From an uncultured Muribaculaceae bacterium (GTDB taxonomy: Bacteria; Bacteroidota; Bacteroidia; Bacteroidales; Muribaculaceae), in the NCBI GenBank assembly GCA_910579185.1, contig CAJTTG010000014.1:1-34463 (forward strand): DNA of 34,463 nucleotides, read 5' to 3'. Positions 7,154 to 17,167 of this stretch are shown piece by piece; position 1 is the stretch's first letter; every line of letters begins with the position of its first letter. The notes under the pieces are model-generated. The model did not search any database and was not told where the DNA came from. It worked only from the letters and a program-made list of their open reading frames with translations. Made by a program: the position numbers and the translations under genes.

Positions 7154-8068
7154 ATGGATCAGCCTCAATACCATATCCCGGCCTTATTGCCGGAATGTCT
7201 GGACGCATTGGATATACGTCCCGACGGGGTGTATGTCGATGCAACATACGGCGGCGGCGGTCACTCGCGTGCGATAGTGGACCGGCTCGACGCCCGGGGA
7301 CATCTGTATTCCTTTGACCAGGATGACGAGGCTGTTGCCAGAGCCATGCAGGATCCGCGGTTTACGATGGTCTACGGCAACTTCCGTTTCCTTCGCAACT
7401 TCATGCGTTACTATGGGGTTGACGGCGTAGACGGAATCCTCGCGGATCTCGGGGTCTCGTTCCATCATTTCGACGACAGCGAGCGAGGCTTCTCATTCCG
7501 GTTCGAAGGCCGGCTTGATATGCGCATGAACCGCAAGGCCGCGCATACAGCAGCCTGGATTCTTGAAAACTATTCAGAGGAAGAGCTTGCGAAGATACTC
7601 ATGGTCTATGGCGAACTGAAACAGGGTCGGAAGATGGCAGCGGCGATAATTGCCGCACGCTCTGCCGGGAAGCCGGTGGATACCGTTGCCGGTCTGACCG
7701 AAGCTGTGGGCCGTTACATATCTCCGCGCAAGGAAAAGAAAGAGCTGGCAATGCTGTTTCAGGCGCTCCGCATAGAGGTCAACGGCGAGATGCGTGCTCT
7801 TGAGGAATTCTTACAGCAGACATTGCGAGTGCTCCGTCCCGGAGGAAGGCTGGCTATAATCACATACCATTCCCTTGAGGACCGCATGGTCAAGAACTTC
7901 ATCAGAAGCGGAAACTTCACTGGAGAGGTGGAGCGCGATTTCTATGGCCGTGCGGATGTCCCGTTCAAGACAGTTGGCGGAAGCAAGCCTATAGTTCCTA
8001 CGGATGAGGAAATAGAACGCAATCCGCGCTCGCGCTCGGCAAAGCTCAGGGTTGCGGTTAAATTATAA
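7154..8068 (+). CDS. rsmH: 16S rRNA (cytosine-1402-N4)-methyltransferase RsmH
   Basis: RsmH (MraW) methylates N4 of C1402 in the 16S rRNA decoding centre using S-adenosylmethionine. The 304-residue length is normal. The SAM-binding region VDATYGGGGHS (residues 28-38), LADLGVS, the ERGFSFRFEGRLDMRMN block and the C-terminal ITYHSLEDRMVK motif are all typical. ATG 7154 gives MDQPQYHIPALL, aligned with the family start; TTG 7133 would add seven residues. It is the first gene of the dcw cluster, 31 bases before the FtsL-like gene. Confidence 0.96.
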   Translation: MDQPQYHIPALLPECLDALDIRPDGVYVDATYGGGGHSRAIVDRLDARGHLYSFDQDDEAVARAMQDPRFTMVYGNFRFLRNFMRYYGVDGVDGILADLGVSFHHFDDSERGFSFRFEGRLDMRMNRKAAHTAAWILENYSEEELAKILMVYGELKQGRKMAAAIIAARSAGKPVDTVAGLTEAVGRYISPRKEKKELAMLFQALRIEVNGEMRALEEFLQQTLRVLRPGGRLAIITYHSLEDRMVKNFIRSGNFTGEVERDFYGRADVPFKTVGGSKPIVPTDEEIERNPRSRSAKLRVAVKL

Positions 8069-8099
8069 CGAAAAAAACAGAAAGCGAATATAGATAGTC

Positions 8100-8468
8100 A
8101 TGGATCCACGCGGTAATCAGACAATGCGGCAGAATGAGGGCAAGGCTTCGTCGGGAAGCATGCTCCGTCAGCTCATGTATGGCCAGATCGTGTCGAGTGA
8201 TTTCTTCGCACGCAACTGGATGGCTCTGCTGCTGGTAGTGGTGATGGTGCTGGTCTATATCGCCGGAAAATATACATGTCAGACTAAGATGGAGCAGGTG
8301 CGGACGCTTCAACGTGAGCTTGAGACAGTCAAGACCGAGCGGATCCGTGTGCGCAGTGATTACATGGGCAAGATCCGGGAGTCGGCAATGCAGCAGATGG
8401 TCGATACGCTCCATCTCGGACTTAGTGTGAGGGAGTATCCCCCCTATATCGTAGACAGTGAGGAATGA
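8100..8468 (+). CDS. FtsL-like division protein
   Basis: A 122-residue single-pass inner-membrane protein. It has a cytoplasmic N-terminus of about 40 residues, one transmembrane segment (about residues 41-57, MALLLVVVMVLVYIAG) and a short coiled-coil-like periplasmic part (TKMEQVRTLQRELETVKTE). Topology, size and position between rsmH and ftsI match the Bacteroidetes FtsL-like family, which links FtsQ to the FtsW/FtsI synthase. Its stop overlaps the ftsI start by ATGA, so the two are coupled. Sequence similarity to proteobacterial FtsL is low, as expected for this fast-evolving family. Confidence 0.85.
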   Translation: MDPRGNQTMRQNEGKASSGSMLRQLMYGQIVSSDFFARNWMALLLVVVMVLVYIAGKYTCQTKMEQVRTLQRELETVKTERIRVRSDYMGKIRESAMQQMVDTLHLGLSVREYPPYIVDSEE

Positions 8469-10537
8469 AAAGAGAGAACCGTAAAAATATTCTGTTCCGT
8501 TATGGATCGATTGTGGCACTGATCCTGCTGTTGTCGATGCGCATTGTCTACAAGCTTGCGGACAATACGGTGATGTCGGCCGACAAGTGGAATGCCAAGG
8601 CTGCCGCTACATTGTCGTCGATCGACACGATTCTGCCCGTGCGTGGAAATATCCTTGCAGCCGACGGCAGTGTGCTTGCCACCAACATGCGCGTCTACAC
8701 ACCCACGATAGATTTCCGGGTGCCGAAATTCGACGAAAAATACTATAAGCAGGCAATAGATTCGCTTGCAGATTCTCTCGCCAAATACTTCCCGGAACGC
8801 GACCGCAAGGCATGGGGAGAGTATCTGGCGCGTCCTCTGAAAAAGAAAAAAGAGAATCGGACACGCTCATTTCCGATAGTCAAGAAACTGAGCTATGACC
8901 AATGGCGGCTTGTCCGGACATTTCCGTTCCTTAAAGCCCGTCCGAAAATCACGGGACTCTATAAGCAAGAAGAGCTTGCCCGTGTGCGTCCCTACGGCGA
9001 TATGGCACGCCGCAGCATCGGTGCTGTCGGACAGACAAAGACCGTGAAGGTTCCGTTCGGAATCTATGGACTTGAGAAGGCTCTGGACTCACTGCTGACG
9101 GGACAGGTGGGTTATTCCAAGAAAGTGCCGCTGACGAGTGCGATTGTTGACTGGACGGATATGCCGCCGGTCGACGGATACGATGTGCTGACGACAATAG
9201 ACATCAAGATGCAGGATATCGTGGAGACCGAACTGAACAAGGTGCTCGATGTCTGCAAGGCCGACTGGGGAACCGCCGTTCTGATGGAAGTAGGGACCGG
9301 CGATATCAAGGCTATTGTCAATCTGGAGCGCAACGCCGAGTCGGGAGAGACATATATCGAGAGTCTGAACTATGCGGTGCGCCGCGTGGAGCCCGGATCT
9401 GTGGTCAAGGCTCTCTCGCTGCTCATCGCCATGGAGGATGGCCGTGTGCCTAACCTGAATAAAGTCTACTCAACCGGATCCAATATGCGTATCGGCAACA
9501 CCAGTCTACAGGATTGCTCGAAGAGCGACACTTTGTCGCTCAACCGTGCGCTTGAGATCTCAAGCAATATCGTGACCTCAAAAATGATCCTCGATGCCTA
9601 TCGTGATGATCCTGGACGTTTCTACACCCGGATCAAGCAGTCGGGATTTCTCGACCGTTTCCACACCGGTATTGCCGAAGAGGTGGCTCCGCGCATTGAT
9701 TCGCTGGGGGCAAAAGATCTGGTCAGCCTTACGCGTCAGTCGTTCGGCTATGCCACTGAGATCTCGCCGCTATACACTTGTGCGCTCTACAATGCCATTG
9801 CCGGAGGCGGTCGTTTTGTGCGTCCCCGTCTGGTGCGCGGTGTACGTGGAAACGGGATCGACTCTGTTTGCCCCGTGAGCTATGTCCGCGACCACATCTG
9901 TTCGGAAGCTACGGCTAAAGAACTGCGGACGATGCTCCACAAAGTGGTGTGGGGGCCTCGTGGCACAGCACGCCGTATAGTGAAGAGCGATAAGGTGGAG
10001 ATTGCCGGAAAGACCGGAACGGCCAATATGATCCGCGACGGAAAATATGTGCGTGGCATATCGCGGTTGAGCTTCTGCGGATTTTTCCCTTACGACAATC
10101 CGCGTTACACATGCATGGTCGTGGTGGCATATCCGCGCGAGACATGGCGAAGCCCGGAAACGACGAGTGGACGCGTGGTGAAAAATGTGGCCGAGGCGAT
10201 GTTCGCACGCGGAATGCTCGGCAATTCCACAGATTATAAGACTGACACCCAGCGTCAAGGCGATTATCCGGTCTACTACGCGTGTCTCGACAACAATGTG
10301 GCCGCTGTGCATGGTCTTATTGGGGGTGGCAGCAAGGCAATGCTTGCCAAGCCATCGAAAGTCAAGAGCGGAGTTCCTAACGTGATCGGCCTTGGGTTGC
10401 GCGAAGCTCTTGAGATACTTGAAAAAGCCGGGTATAACGTGAAATTCACCGGGTCGGGCTATGTGTCCGCTCAGACCCCCACGCCCGGCACAGCCTCAAA
10501 ACCCGGGACAAAAGTGACACTTACACTTCATGAATAA
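8465..10537 (+). CDS. ftsI: Septal peptidoglycan transpeptidase FtsI (class B PBP) with PASTA domain
   Basis: FtsI cross-links septal peptidoglycan together with FtsW. The 690-residue protein has an N-terminal membrane anchor (about 10-28), a pedestal region, and a penicillin-binding transpeptidase domain with all three signatures: SVVK (S312, the acyl-enzyme serine), SSN (366-368) and KTGT (516-519). Residues about 637-688 form one PASTA repeat (VPNVIGLGLREALEILEKAG), common in Bacteroidetes and Gram-positive class B PBPs. It starts inside the ftsL stop (ATGA). It should be the target of beta-lactams that block division. Confidence 0.96.
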   Translation: MKRENRKNILFRYGSIVALILLLSMRIVYKLADNTVMSADKWNAKAAATLSSIDTILPVRGNILAADGSVLATNMRVYTPTIDFRVPKFDEKYYKQAIDSLADSLAKYFPERDRKAWGEYLARPLKKKKENRTRSFPIVKKLSYDQWRLVRTFPFLKARPKITGLYKQEELARVRPYGDMARRSIGAVGQTKTVKVPFGIYGLEKALDSLLTGQVGYSKKVPLTSAIVDWTDMPPVDGYDVLTTIDIKMQDIVETELNKVLDVCKADWGTAVLMEVGTGDIKAIVNLERNAESGETYIESLNYAVRRVEPGSVVKALSLLIAMEDGRVPNLNKVYSTGSNMRIGNTSLQDCSKSDTLSLNRALEISSNIVTSKMILDAYRDDPGRFYTRIKQSGFLDRFHTGIAEEVAPRIDSLGAKDLVSLTRQSFGYATEISPLYTCALYNAIAGGGRFVRPRLVRGVRGNGIDSVCPVSYVRDHICSEATAKELRTMLHKVVWGPRGTARRIVKSDKVEIAGKTGTANMIRDGKYVRGISRLSFCGFFPYDNPRYTCMVVVAYPRETWRSPETTSGRVVKNVAEAMFARGMLGNSTDYKTDTQRQGDYPVYYACLDNNVAAVHGLIGGGSKAMLAKPSKVKSGVPNVIGLGLREALEILEKAGYNVKFTGSGYVSAQTPTPGTASKPGTKVTLTLHE

Positions 10538-10563
10538 ATAGAAAACGAAACACCATAAAGAAT

Positions 10564-12024
10564 ATGAAATCATTGTCGGACCTGCTTTCGGCCATCACCG
10601 TTGAAGAGATCATCGGAAGCGACTCAAAGGAAATCACATCGATAGAATGCGATTCAAGAAAAATAAAGCTCGGATCGCTGTTCGTTGCTGTCCGCGGATA
10701 TAATGTGGACGGCCACAAGTTCATTCCTCTGGTCACTCTTGCCGGAGCAGCAGCCATTGTCTGCGAGGAACTGCCGGAGCGTCTGGAGAGCAACGTGACG
10801 TATATCCGCGTTGCCAATTCGGCAGTGGCTCTCGGTTATCTTGCCTCGCAATGGTGGGGCAATCCGTCGCGCAAGCTGAAACTTGTTGGCGTGACCGGCA
10901 CAAACGGAAAGACAACAACGGCAACGCTGATCTACGAGATGGCGCGCCTGATGGGTCACAAGGCCGGCTTGCTCTCGACGGTCTGCAACTACATAGAGGA
11001 TGAGAAAGTTCCGGCAACGCAGACCACCCCCGGTGCGCTTGAGCTAAATGAGCTGCTTCACCGTATGGTTGTGGCCGGATGCACCTATGCCGCCATGGAG
11101 GTCAGCTCGCATGCGGCTCATCAGCATCGTATAGCCGGCTTGCATTTCGCCGGAGGCATTTTCAGTAACCTGACACGCGATCACCTTGATTATCATGGGA
11201 CTGTCGATGCCTATATCTCGGCTAAGAAGATGTTTTTCGATCAGCTGCCGAAAGATGCTTTCGCGTTGGTCAATGCCGATGATTCCCATGGAATGGTCAT
11301 GGTTCAGAACACGATGGCAAAGGTCTACACATATTCGTTGCGCCAGCAGGCCGATTTCATGACCAAGATAGTTGAAAGCCGTCTCGACGGCACGCTGCTG
11401 AGCATCAACTCGCGTGAGGTTGAGGTGATGTTCACCGGTCGGTTCAATGCCTATAATCTGACGGCTGTATATGGCGCATCTACCCTGTTGGGCTGGGATG
11501 CCGATGAGGTGCTGGTCAACATGAGCAAACTTGTGCCCGTAGCCGGACGTTTCCAAACCATTCATGGTGCCAACGGTGTGAGCGCGATTGTCGATTATGC
11601 GCATACTCCGGATGCCCTGGTCAATGTGCTCGACACAATCCGCGATGTGCTTTCCGGAACGGATGGCGAGATTATCACCGTTGTTGGAGCCGGCGGCAAC
11701 CGCGACAAGGGTAAGCGTCCGCAGATGGCCGCGGAGTCGGCACGCCGCAGCAACCGTGTGATCCTGACCTCGGACAATCCCCGTGACGAGGTGCCTGAGG
11801 ATATCATCCATGATATGGAGGCCGGACTCGATGAAGAAATGCGCCGCCGCACACTCAGCATCACCGATCGCCGCGAGGCTATCCGCACGGCTCTGATGCT
11901 TGCCAAGAGCGGCGATGTTGTTCTCGTGGCAGGTAAGGGACATGAGAACTATCAAGAGGTGAAGGGTGTGAAACACCATTTCGATGATCGCGAGACCGTA
12001 CTTGAAATTTTTAAATCACTTTAA
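10564..12024 (+). CDS. murE: UDP-MurNAc-L-Ala-D-Glu:meso-DAP ligase MurE
   Basis: MurE adds the third residue of the peptidoglycan stem peptide in the cytoplasm using ATP. The 486-residue protein has the Mur ligase three-domain layout with the ATP loop TGTNGKTTT (residues 111-119) and the central SSHA and YHGT segments. The DNPR motif (404-407, in TSDNPRDE) is the known marker for meso-diaminopimelate rather than lysine, so the wall should be A1-gamma type. It follows ftsI by 26 bases. Confidence 0.97.
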   Translation: MKSLSDLLSAITVEEIIGSDSKEITSIECDSRKIKLGSLFVAVRGYNVDGHKFIPLVTLAGAAAIVCEELPERLESNVTYIRVANSAVALGYLASQWWGNPSRKLKLVGVTGTNGKTTTATLIYEMARLMGHKAGLLSTVCNYIEDEKVPATQTTPGALELNELLHRMVVAGCTYAAMEVSSHAAHQHRIAGLHFAGGIFSNLTRDHLDYHGTVDAYISAKKMFFDQLPKDAFALVNADDSHGMVMVQNTMAKVYTYSLRQQADFMTKIVESRLDGTLLSINSREVEVMFTGRFNAYNLTAVYGASTLLGWDADEVLVNMSKLVPVAGRFQTIHGANGVSAIVDYAHTPDALVNVLDTIRDVLSGTDGEIITVVGAGGNRDKGKRPQMAAESARRSNRVILTSDNPRDEVPEDIIHDMEAGLDEEMRRRTLSITDRREAIRTALMLAKSGDVVLVAGKGHENYQEVKGVKHHFDDRETVLEIFKSL

Positions 12025-12046
12025 TTCTCTCTCCGCCTGACGAATC

Positions 12047-13309
12047 ATGCTTTACTATCTTTTTGAGCAACTTAGAGAACTTGGATTTCCCGGCGCGCGA
12101 CTGATGGACTACATCACGTTCCGCTCCGGTGTGGCTATGCTTCTGGCTCTGTTCATAGCCCTGGTGTTCGGCCGCAGGATCATAGAACGTTTGCAGCTTA
12201 TGCAGGTAGGTGAGATTGTACGTGATCTGGGACTGCAGGGGCAGCTTGAAAAAACCGGAACGCCTACAATGGGTGGCGTGATAATAATAATCTCGATCCT
12301 TATTCCCTGTCTGCTGGTGGGCAATCTGACAAATGTCTACATGATCCTGATGATCGTGGCCACCATCTGGCTCGGAGTTCTCGGTTTTCTTGACGATTAC
12401 CTGAAGATCAAGCGTCACAACAAAGAAGGGATGAAGGGTAAGTTCAAGATTGTCGGTCAGATAGGTCTCGGACTGCTGGTGGGTCTGACCATGTGGTTGA
12501 GCCCCAAGGTCGTTATGCAGGAGAACGCTGAGGTGACACATCCCAATTCTGTGGAGACGGTGGTTACCTACGATGACGACGATATAAAATCGCCACAGAC
12601 CACAATTCCGTTTGTGAAGAACAATAACTTCGACTATACATGGCTCACCGGTTGGATGGGTGACTATGCCGCCACCGGAGGATGGATAGCATTCGTTCTG
12701 GTTACGATTTTAGTGGTTGCCGGAACGTCCAACGGCGCCAATCTCACGGATGGTCTCGACGGGTTGTGTACGGGTACCTCGGCCATAATCGGCGTTGCAC
12801 TCGCCATCATGGCCTATCTTGGCGGCCATATAGGCTATTCGGCCTACCTGAACATCATGTATATACCGGACAGTGCGGAGCTTGTGGTGTTCATGTCGGC
12901 GTTTATAGGAGCTTTGATAGGGTTCCTGTGGTATAATACTTATCCGGCGCAGGTGTTCATGGGCGATACCGGATCGCTGACCATAGGCGGTATCATTGCC
13001 GTGTTCGCCATTCTGATCCGTAAAGAACTGCTGATTCCGGTTCTGTGTGCCATATTCTTCATAGAGGATCTCTCGGTGATCATGCAGATGTCCTATTTCA
13101 AATTTACCAAACGCCGCACGGGCAAAGGTCAGCGCATCTTCAAGATGACGCCGCTGCACCATCATTTCCAGATACCCGGCAACGGCGGTACGGAAGCTTT
13201 GATCCGCCGACCCATACAGCCTATTCCCGAATCAAAGATCGTCACCCGGTTCTGGATTGTGGGAATTCTGCTTGCGATAATTACATTTGTGACACTTAAA
13301 ATACGATAG
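12047..13309 (+). CDS. mraY: Phospho-MurNAc-pentapeptide transferase MraY
   Basis: MraY moves phospho-MurNAc-pentapeptide from UDP to undecaprenyl phosphate, making lipid I. The protein is highly hydrophobic with about ten membrane segments. Catalytic signatures are present: D116-D117 in FLDDYLK, NLTDGLDGL (232-240), MGDTGSL and the HHHFQ loop. At 420 residues it is about 60 longer than E. coli MraY; the extra sequence is a polar loop at about 149-210 containing an acidic DDDD patch, a feature I recall from Bacteroidetes MraY proteins. It lies 22 bases after murE. Confidence 0.97.
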   Translation: MLYYLFEQLRELGFPGARLMDYITFRSGVAMLLALFIALVFGRRIIERLQLMQVGEIVRDLGLQGQLEKTGTPTMGGVIIIISILIPCLLVGNLTNVYMILMIVATIWLGVLGFLDDYLKIKRHNKEGMKGKFKIVGQIGLGLLVGLTMWLSPKVVMQENAEVTHPNSVETVVTYDDDDIKSPQTTIPFVKNNNFDYTWLTGWMGDYAATGGWIAFVLVTILVVAGTSNGANLTDGLDGLCTGTSAIIGVALAIMAYLGGHIGYSAYLNIMYIPDSAELVVFMSAFIGALIGFLWYNTYPAQVFMGDTGSLTIGGIIAVFAILIRKELLIPVLCAIFFIEDLSVIMQMSYFKFTKRRTGKGQRIFKMTPLHHHFQIPGNGGTEALIRRPIQPIPESKIVTRFWIVGILLAIITFVTLKIR

Positions 13310-13317
13310 GGATAAAA

Positions 13318-14691
13318 ATGGAACAGAAAAAGAAACTCATAGTGCTCGGCGGCGGCGAAAGCGGCGTCGGTGCGGCTATTCTGGCCAAAGACAAAGGCAT
13401 GGAAGTGTTTCTTTCAGATATGGGTGCGATCGCACCCCGTTATGCTGCCATGCTCGATGCCGAAGGGATCGAATGGGAGCAGGGCCACCACACGATGGAG
13501 CGTATTCTCCAGGCCGATGAGGTGGTGAAAAGTCCGGGCATCCCCCCGACATCGCCCGTTATGCTTGCCATAGCGGAAAAGGGGATTCCGGTGATCTCCG
13601 AGATAGAGTTTGCCGGACGGTACACCGATGCCAAGATGGTTTGTATAACCGGATCCAATGGTAAAACGACCACAACGATGCTGACCTATCACATTCTCCA
13701 TGATGCCGGCCTGAATGTCGGCATGGCAGGAAATGTCGGTAAAAGTCTGGCGTTGCAGGTGGCACGCGAGCCCCACGATGTCTACGTCATTGAGCTTTCA
13801 AGTTTCCAGCTTGAGAATATGTATGATTTCAAGGCCAATGTGGCCGTGCTTCTCAATATCACGCCCGACCATCTCGACCGCTACGACTACAAGATGCAGA
13901 ACTATGTCAATGCCAAGTTCCGCATTCTCAATAATCTGACACCCGAAGATGCCTTCATCTTCTGGCAGGACGACCCCGTGATCGAGGCACAGCTCCGTCA
14001 GGTGGTGACCGAGGCTAAGATGTATCCCTTCTCGGATCACATCGAGAACAATGTCAAGGCCTACGTTGACGATAAGAACGAACTGGTTCTATCCACGCCC
14101 GAGACGTCGCTTATAATGCCCCGTGCCGAGTTGTCGCTCAGCGGTCTCCACAACCTCTACAATTCTATGGCTGCCGGTCTGTCGGCGTGTCTGCTCGACA
14201 TCAAGAAGGAGGATATACGCCGCGCGCTCGGCAATTTCGAGGGCGTAGAGCATCGTCTGGAGTTTGTCGACGAGATCAATGGTGTGCGCTGGATCAATGA
14301 CTCAAAGGCCACCAACGTCAACTCCTGCTGGTATGCTCTCGAGTCAATGCCGGCCGCCGTTGATGGCCGGAAAGAAGTGGTGCTGATCCTTGGCGGAAAA
14401 GACAAAGGAAATGATTACAGCGAGATAGAACCGCTTGTGAAAGATAAAGTGAAGGCAATAGTCTGCATGGGCAAGGATAATGCCAAGTTGCTCGATTTCT
14501 TTACCGGAAAGGTGGAGAAGATTGCCGATACTCACTCTCTTGACGAGGCTGTGGCCGCGTGCCAAGAGTTGGCCGAGAGCGGCGACACGGTGTTGCTTTC
14601 GCCCTGTTGTGCGAGCTTCGACCTTTTCCATTCCTATGAAGAGCGTGGACGTATGTTCAAGGATGCGGTGCGCGAACTGAAAAATAAATAA
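13318..14691 (+). CDS. murD: UDP-MurNAc-L-alanine:D-glutamate ligase MurD
   Basis: MurD adds D-Glu to UDP-MurNAc-L-Ala. The 457-residue protein begins with a nucleotide-binding fold (VLGGGESGVGAAILA), followed by the ATP loop TGSNGKTTT (111-119), the ELSSFQLE motif typical of MurD, the NITPDHLDRY segment, and the C-terminal HRLEFV and NDSKATN motifs. It starts only 8 bases after mraY and ends 6 bases before ftsW, so these genes form a tight transcription unit. Confidence 0.97.
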   Translation: MEQKKKLIVLGGGESGVGAAILAKDKGMEVFLSDMGAIAPRYAAMLDAEGIEWEQGHHTMERILQADEVVKSPGIPPTSPVMLAIAEKGIPVISEIEFAGRYTDAKMVCITGSNGKTTTTMLTYHILHDAGLNVGMAGNVGKSLALQVAREPHDVYVIELSSFQLENMYDFKANVAVLLNITPDHLDRYDYKMQNYVNAKFRILNNLTPEDAFIFWQDDPVIEAQLRQVVTEAKMYPFSDHIENNVKAYVDDKNELVLSTPETSLIMPRAELSLSGLHNLYNSMAAGLSACLLDIKKEDIRRALGNFEGVEHRLEFVDEINGVRWINDSKATNVNSCWYALESMPAAVDGRKEVVLILGGKDKGNDYSEIEPLVKDKVKAIVCMGKDNAKLLDFFTGKVEKIADTHSLDEAVAACQELAESGDTVLLSPCCASFDLFHSYEERGRMFKDAVRELKNK

Positions 14692-14697
14692 CGACAG

Positions 14698-16032
14698 ATG
14701 GCTCAGGAACAACAATTATCTGCAACATTAGGCTACGCCGATGTTTCGTCGCGGCAACAGACCTCGGACTATGCGCCCGTGGGACGTGGCGACAAGCATC
14801 TGTGGGGCATATACATAATCCTGTGTGTGATCTCCGTAATCGAGCTCTACAGTGCATCGTCGCGTGAGGTCTCGCATGCCGGGATGGGTGTCTACGGCAC
14901 CATCGTCCGTCATGGACTTCATCTGTTACTTGGTTTCGGCATCATATATTATCTTCAGCGGATGCACTACCGCAGGATCCTGAAAGGGATCATATGGTTC
15001 TCGCTGATAAGCGTTGGCATGATGCTCTACACCATGTTCTTCGGAGATGTGATCAACGGAGCACGCCGCAGTTTCAATGCGGTTCTGTTTTCCATTCAGC
15101 CGTCGGAATTCCTGAAAATCTCGGCGGCAATGATGATGGCTCTGATCATGTCACGCACGCAGGTGAAAGGTGGCGGCGTGTCGGACAAAGGTCTGATGTG
15201 GGCTGCCGGAGTCATCCTGCTTTTCTGTGGCATGCTCGCGCCTCAGGGTCTGACCAACACTCTGCTGCTGATGAGTATCAGTTTCTCAATGATGATCATC
15301 GGCGGTGTGAAGCTCAAGAAACTCGTGATGGTTCTCGCGGTCTACGGATTGTGTTTCGGCGCTTACGTCGGCGTGCAGCATCTGCGCAAGAGCGGACGTA
15401 GCGAGCAGACAGAGCAAGTCGCGGCTCTCGGTGAGCAGACAGAATCCGGATCGCGTGTAAGCGTCTGGACCGACCGTATAGGCAACTTCATCGGCGGAGG
15501 ACCCAAATACGAGCAGCCTATGACGAGCGATAACCGCCAGGAGATGCTCGGATATATGGCGCAGGCTCATGGTGGAGTGTTCGGCGTTATGCCCGGCAAT
15601 TCGCGTGAGACGTCGCGTCTGCCCCTCGCCTTCACAGACTATATCTATTCGATCATAGTCGAGGAAATGGGGCTTATCGGCGGCTTGTTCGTTCTGGTGC
15701 TCTATCTTTGGTTGCTGGCACGCGCCAGTGCCATAGCCTCGAAATGCGTGAGGGCGTTTCCGGCCTTGCTTGTGATAGGAATGGCTCTGACCATAGTCTT
15801 TCAGGCATTGTTCCATATCTGTATCGTGACCGGAGTGATCCCGGTGTCGGGTCAGCCCCTGCCGCTGATATCAAAGGGAGGATGTTCGATTGTGGTCACG
15901 TCGATAGCGTTCGGTATAATGCTCTCCGTGAGCCGTTATGCCGTCAGGAATAATGCAAAGAAAAAGGAAATCAATCTGGAGAAGGACGCACTTCCCGAAG
16001 ATATGCGCGCCGATAATCCGACCCAATTATAA
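14698..16032 (+). CDS. ftsW: Septal peptidoglycan glycosyltransferase FtsW (SEDS family)
   Basis: FtsW polymerises lipid II into glycan strands at the septum, paired with FtsI. The 444-residue polytopic membrane protein carries SEDS signatures: GARRSFN, QPSEFLKI, and SGQPLPLISKGG at 384-395. A hydrophilic N-terminal tail of about 35 residues precedes the first membrane segment, and the large periplasmic loop (about 225-290) is polar. The context inside dcw next to murG supports FtsW over the elongation homologue RodA. Confidence 0.95.
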   Translation: MAQEQQLSATLGYADVSSRQQTSDYAPVGRGDKHLWGIYIILCVISVIELYSASSREVSHAGMGVYGTIVRHGLHLLLGFGIIYYLQRMHYRRILKGIIWFSLISVGMMLYTMFFGDVINGARRSFNAVLFSIQPSEFLKISAAMMMALIMSRTQVKGGGVSDKGLMWAAGVILLFCGMLAPQGLTNTLLLMSISFSMMIIGGVKLKKLVMVLAVYGLCFGAYVGVQHLRKSGRSEQTEQVAALGEQTESGSRVSVWTDRIGNFIGGGPKYEQPMTSDNRQEMLGYMAQAHGGVFGVMPGNSRETSRLPLAFTDYIYSIIVEEMGLIGGLFVLVLYLWLLARASAIASKCVRAFPALLVIGMALTIVFQALFHICIVTGVIPVSGQPLPLISKGGCSIVVTSIAFGIMLSVSRYAVRNNAKKKEINLEKDALPEDMRADNPTQL

Positions 16033-16040
16033 AGAAGTAA

Positions 16041-17165
16041 ATGTCAGATAAACAGCAAAATAATACACCGCGCATACTGGTGAGCGGTGGAGGAACCGGA
16101 GGACACATCTTTCCGGCTCTTTCAATAGCCAATGCCATGAAGCGACGTTATCCCGGAGCCGAGATCCTTTTTGTGGGAGCATTGGGACGCATGGAGATGG
16201 AGCGCGTTCCGGCGGCCGGATATGAAATTATCGGGTTGCCTGTGGCCGGTTTCGACCGTCGCCGTCTCTGGCGCAATTTCAAAGTTATAGCCAAGCTTCT
16301 GCGGAGCATGAGAATAGCAAAAAAGGTGCTCCGCGATTTTCGTCCCGATATCGCCGTCGGTGTCGGTGGCTATGCGAGTGGTCCGATGCTAAAGGCGGCT
16401 CAGAAAGCCGGAATCCCCACTCTGCTTCAGGAGCAGAACTCCTATGCCGGAGTGACCAACAAGCTGCTGGCAAAGAAAGCCGGATCGATCTGCGTGGCCT
16501 ATGATGGCATGGAGCGGTTCTTCCCTGCCGACCGTATAGTGATGACAGGAAATCCCGTGCGCCGCGAGATCGCGGAGGCTTCAATGGATCAGTCCGAAGC
16601 TAAACGGACGCTTGGCTTTGATCCGGAAAAACCGCTGCTTCTCGTTGTGGGGGGCAGTCTTGGGGCACGAACAATCAATGAAAGCATTTCGGCTGCATTG
16701 CCGGAGATCACCGCTGCCGGAATAAATGTGTTGTGGCAGACCGGAAAAACATACGCCGAGCAGTGCCGTGACACGGCGTCTGGATATGCAGGCAACGTTA
16801 TCGCCTCGCCATTCATCTCCGACATGGCCACGGCTTATCGTGCCGCTGATCTGATTGTGGCGAGGGCCGGAGCGGCCACCATTTCTGAACTTCAGCTGCT
16901 CGGGGCGCCGGCTATTCTTGTGCCATCGCCTAATGTGGCGGAGGATCATCAGCGGAAGAACGCGCAGGCCCTCGTTGACCGGGACGCGGCTGTAATGGTG
17001 CTTGACTCAGATGCCCGGCAGGCTCTCGGGAAAGAGATACTGGCATTGATGGCCGATGGCGAACGACGTCGGGTTCTCGGAAATAATGCCGCGAAGATGG
17101 CATTGCGCGAAAGCGATGAACGCATAGCCGATGAGATAGACAAGATACTTCGAAAAGGAAATTGA
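16041..17165 (+). CDS. murG: UDP-GlcNAc:lipid I N-acetylglucosaminyltransferase MurG
   Basis: MurG converts lipid I to lipid II on the inner face of the membrane. The 374-residue GT-B enzyme has the N-terminal GGGTGGH loop (16-22), the VGVGGYASGP segment, LLQEQNSYAGVTNK, the second-domain GGSLGAR loop, and the donor-binding RAGAATISELQLLGAPAIL region. It follows ftsW by 8 bases and its stop is only 2 bases before the murC ATG. Confidence 0.97.
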   Translation: MSDKQQNNTPRILVSGGGTGGHIFPALSIANAMKRRYPGAEILFVGALGRMEMERVPAAGYEIIGLPVAGFDRRRLWRNFKVIAKLLRSMRIAKKVLRDFRPDIAVGVGGYASGPMLKAAQKAGIPTLLQEQNSYAGVTNKLLAKKAGSICVAYDGMERFFPADRIVMTGNPVRREIAEASMDQSEAKRTLGFDPEKPLLLVVGGSLGARTINESISAALPEITAAGINVLWQTGKTYAEQCRDTASGYAGNVIASPFISDMATAYRAADLIVARAGAATISELQLLGAPAILVPSPNVAEDHQRKNAQALVDRDAAVMVLDSDARQALGKEILALMADGERRRVLGNNAAKMALRESDERIADEIDKILRKGN

Positions 17166-17167
17166 CA

